Assembly (NCBI GenBank): GCA_017447005.1
Contig: JAFSOM010000280.1
Span: 1-6,343, forward strand
Reading direction: 5' to 3'
Source of the DNA: Oscillibacter sp.
GTDB lineage: Bacteria > Bacillota > Clostridia > Oscillospirales > Oscillospiraceae
Length of the DNA: 6,343 nucleotides
The number at the start of each line of letters is the position of its first letter. The first letter of the stretch is position 1. The translations under genes and the position numbers were made by a program. The notes beneath the pieces are model-generated. The model ran no database searches and was not told the origin of the DNA. It saw only the letters and a program-made list of their open reading frames with translations. Shown here piece by piece: positions 4,834-6,343 of the stretch.

Positions 4834-5844
4834 ATGCAAACAATACGCGCAAGAGAGGATTATTTAGACTATTTGAAGGCGTTCGCGGGGATTTTGGTCG
4901 TCATCGGGCACGCCTTTCGTTATTTGGGCGATATTCAGGGAGAAATCTCCTTCCCCAATCGCCTTGCGCAACTGCTGATTTATTCCGTCCATGTTCCGCT
5001 GTATTTTGTAATTGCCGGGTTTTTATGCCGCAAAAAGCCGGTTCTCCCCTTTTATCAGGCGAAATTTCAAAGAATCATCATCCCTTATTTCACGTTCTGC
5101 ATACTGAAACTCATCTACTCCGCGTTTATCTCGAATGAGTTCGCGCATGCGTCGAACCTTGTCAATGTCTTATTTGACGCGTTCTTCATCGGGCGGCTGT
5201 ATTGGTTCGCCTATTGCATTTTCCTGACATTCCTGCTCGCCCCGCTCTTTTGGGATGAAACGCACGAAAAGCGAATTTTTATCGCGCTGGGCTGTTTGTG
5301 TATTCTCGACGCGCTTGTTATCTTCTATCCGCTTCCCGAAGAAATTACGGTCGCAAACGAGCGAATAAGCAACCCCTTCTATCAAATCTCCAATCTGTTG
5401 AATTTCTTTCACTTTTTCCTGATAGGTTTGCTTGTGCGCAATCATAAAAGCGCGCTGTCGTCTCCGCTCCAACGGAAACGTTTCCTGTTATCTCTGGCCT
5501 TTGTCGCGGTCGCGTTCTTGTCCTTCCTGATTATGCGCGGAACAATCAAGCAAACTGTCTTTACAAAGACCTGTCTGGCGTTCTGTTTGATGTACCCTCT
5601 GTTCCTCATAGCGAAAGCGCTTCCCAAACGCCTGACGATTCTTTCCCAGCTCGGTCAATACTCTCTGCAAATCATGTTTTTTGACAGTTTTTATAAGACG
5701 CTCCTGTTTAAGATTGCGGCGCGTTTTGTGGAACTTAATATGATTACGGCGCTTTTCATCTGCGCGTTGAATATCGCGTTGACTTACGTCGCCTGCACTG
5801 TCATTCGGAAAATTCCTTATGTCAGGATTCTGTTCGGGCTTTGA
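4834..5844 (+). CDS. acyltransferase-3 family membrane protein
   Basis: A 336-residue polytopic membrane enzyme of the acyltransferase-3 family (PF01757). Members move acetyl or other acyl groups onto surface sugars, peptidoglycan or lipids. The N-terminus is diagnostic: REDYLDYLKAFAGILVVIGHA, with the putative catalytic His at residue 26. HVPLYFVIAGFLCRKK (about 53-68) and KFQRIIIPYFTF (77-88) are the other conserved blocks. About ten hydrophobic segments follow to the C-terminus. I chose ATG 4834 because GGGGGAG (4819-4825) precedes it and the conserved block starts at once. The frame opens upstream to TTG 4711, but that lies in the promoter and adds a non-family segment. The gene looks more AT-rich than the ribosomal genes and stands alone behind their terminator, so it may be a later arrival. 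Its acceptor cannot be predicted. Confidence 0.88.
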   Translation: MQTIRAREDYLDYLKAFAGILVVIGHAFRYLGDIQGEISFPNRLAQLLIYSVHVPLYFVIAGFLCRKKPVLPFYQAKFQRIIIPYFTFCILKLIYSAFISNEFAHASNLVNVLFDAFFIGRLYWFAYCIFLTFLLAPLFWDETHEKRIFIALGCLCILDALVIFYPLPEEITVANERISNPFYQISNLLNFFHFFLIGLLVRNHKSALSSPLQRKRFLLSLAFVAVAFLSFLIMRGTIKQTVFTKTCLAFCLMYPLFLIAKALPKRLTILSQLGQYSLQIMFFDSFYKTLLFKIAARFVELNMITALFICALNIALTYVACTVIRKIPYVRILFGL

Positions 5845-5900
5845 AGGGGGCTTGCCAATCCTTGGACGCGTAAAGTTTTCGCTGGCGCGGCGGAAACTTG

Positions 5901-5932
5901 CCCTCATCCGGCGCTGCGCGCCACCTTCCCCC
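5901..5932 (+). repeat. hairpin module A, + copy
   Basis: 32 bp: CCCTCATCCG, stem GGCGC-TGC-GCGCC (5910-5922), CACCTTCCCCC tail. It matches the reverse complement of 6103-6134 except for four bases, all in the stem and paired with one another. Confidence 0.85.
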
Positions 5933-5934
5933 GG

Positions 5935-5964
5935 CCCCCTCTGTCACTTCGTGACATCGCCCCC
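5935..5964 (+). repeat. hairpin module B, + copy
   Basis: CCCCCTCT, stem GTCAC-TTC-GTGAC (5943-5955), ATCGCCCCC tail. It is related to the reverse complement of 6152-6183. Confidence 0.75.
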
Positions 5965-6102
5965 ACTTCGTGGGGGCGACATGGGGGAAGGGTAAACTTG
6001 ACAGCGCAATCTATCATTTTTCCGCGCAACCTTGCGAAGTTTCCGCATTGATTCCGCGTTGTTGTTTAAGATTACGCTATAGTCTTACCCTTCCCCCGGA
6101 AC

Positions 6103-6134
6103 GGGGGAAGGTGTCACGCAGTGACGGATGAGGG
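6103..6134 (-). repeat. hairpin module A, - copy
   Basis: Reverse complement of module A with stem GTCAC-TGC-GTGAC. Two stem pairs differ from the + copy (G-C to T-A and G-C to A-T), keeping the pairing. Confidence 0.85.
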
Positions 6135-6151
6135 CGGATTTTATCCGGCGC

Positions 6152-6183
6152 GGGGGGAGATGTCGCGCAGCGACAGAGAGGGG
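6152..6183 (-). repeat. hairpin module B, - copy
   Basis: Reverse complement of module B with stem GTCGC-TGC-GCGAC (6162-6174). One stem pair is changed on both sides relative to the + copy. Confidence 0.7.
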
Positions 6184-6200
6184 CGAACTTCGCCGCCGCG

Positions 6201-6343
6201 GAGTCGGTGTAAAATAATTGTAGGACTTTTTACTGGAAAAATATGGAAAATATTTTTAGTGAAGATGTCTCGAAATGAGGAAAAAAGCTACAGGAAACGT
6301 CCCGAATGTGTTTTAATGGAGATGTCAAGCAACCGTTAAAACA
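6201..6343. other. AT-rich end of window without a recognisable gene
   Basis: After the hairpin cluster the base composition turns AT-rich, as in the region upstream of the acyltransferase. A frame stays open through 6121-6339 but runs across the repeats and has no ribosome binding site or family features. This may be the upstream region of a gene beyond the window. Confidence 0.5.

Larger units (their letters stand above)
5890..6190. repeat. cluster of GC-rich hairpin repeat modules in a gene-free region
   Basis: Between the acyltransferase and the window end there is no convincing gene. This part holds two hairpin modules (A and B), each present once per strand, in the order A-B then A'-B'. 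A 13-bp inverted repeat GGGGGAAGGGTAA/TTACCCTTCCCCC (5983-5995 with 6085-6097) brackets an AT-richer spacer of 89 bp. Two further hairpins are CCCCCAC/GTGGGGG (5960-5966 with 5970-5976, loop TTC) and CCTTCCCCCG/CGGGGGAAGG (6089-6098 with 6102-6111, loop GAA). A 10-bp inverted repeat GCGGAAACTT/AAGTTTCCGC (5890-5899 with 6037-6046) and an 8-bp one CGCGGCGG/CCGCCGCG (5886-5893 with 6193-6200) may mark former ends. No target duplication was found. Confidence 0.75.

Noticed and set aside
5901..6183. CRISPR array
   Set aside because: The repeats are palindromic modules in both orientations, with no regular spacers.
6121..6339. 72-codon open frame at the window end
   Set aside because: It crosses the hairpin repeats, lacks a ribosome binding site and shows no family features.

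Overview
The window looks like the chromosome of a member of the Bacillota, most likely an uncultured Clostridia-type bacterium. The evidence is the gene order rpmG-secE-nusG-rplK-rplA, a short SecE with one membrane segment, a four-cysteine L33, strong AGGAGG-type ribosome binding sites, extended -10 promoters, a CmpB-type membrane protein (PF06541 type) and an LTA-synthase-like sulfatase. The genus cannot be read from this window.

Layout, all genes on the + strand. Positions 1-644 hold the C-terminal part of an alkaline-phosphatase-fold sulfatase of the LtaS/MdoB group. It is followed by a five-segment membrane protein of the CmpB-like family (711-1511). A strong promoter whose -10 region lies in a perfect 20-bp tandem duplication (1614-1661) reads into a small conserved-looking gene of unknown function (1705-1905), which ends in a terminator. 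A second strong promoter (1990-2018) and a structured leader of about 150 nt open the translation/secretion cluster: rpmG, secE, nusG, rplK and rplA, closed by an excellent intrinsic terminator at 4583-4617. A promoter at 4711-4739 then drives an acyltransferase-3 membrane enzyme (4834-5844). The last 500 bases have no convincing gene and carry a cluster of GC-rich hairpin repeats (about 5890-6190), then AT-rich sequence.

How it works together: L33, L11 and L1 are 50S proteins, SecE is the translocon clamp and NusG links RNA polymerase to the ribosome. Both rplK and rplA are preceded by a similar RNA element (GTGGGAGG ... ACCAC just before the Shine-Dalgarno), which I read as two L1 autoregulatory operators. 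The flanking sulfatase, CmpB-like protein and acyltransferase are envelope-type genes.

The most notable structure is a 154-bp MITE-like element (3647-3800). It has perfect 9-bp terminal inverted repeats and is flanked by a perfect 9-bp target duplication (CGACGAGAG). It sits 9 bases after the rplK stop codon, inside the ribosomal-protein operon. The operon also stops after rplA instead of continuing into rplJ-rplL.
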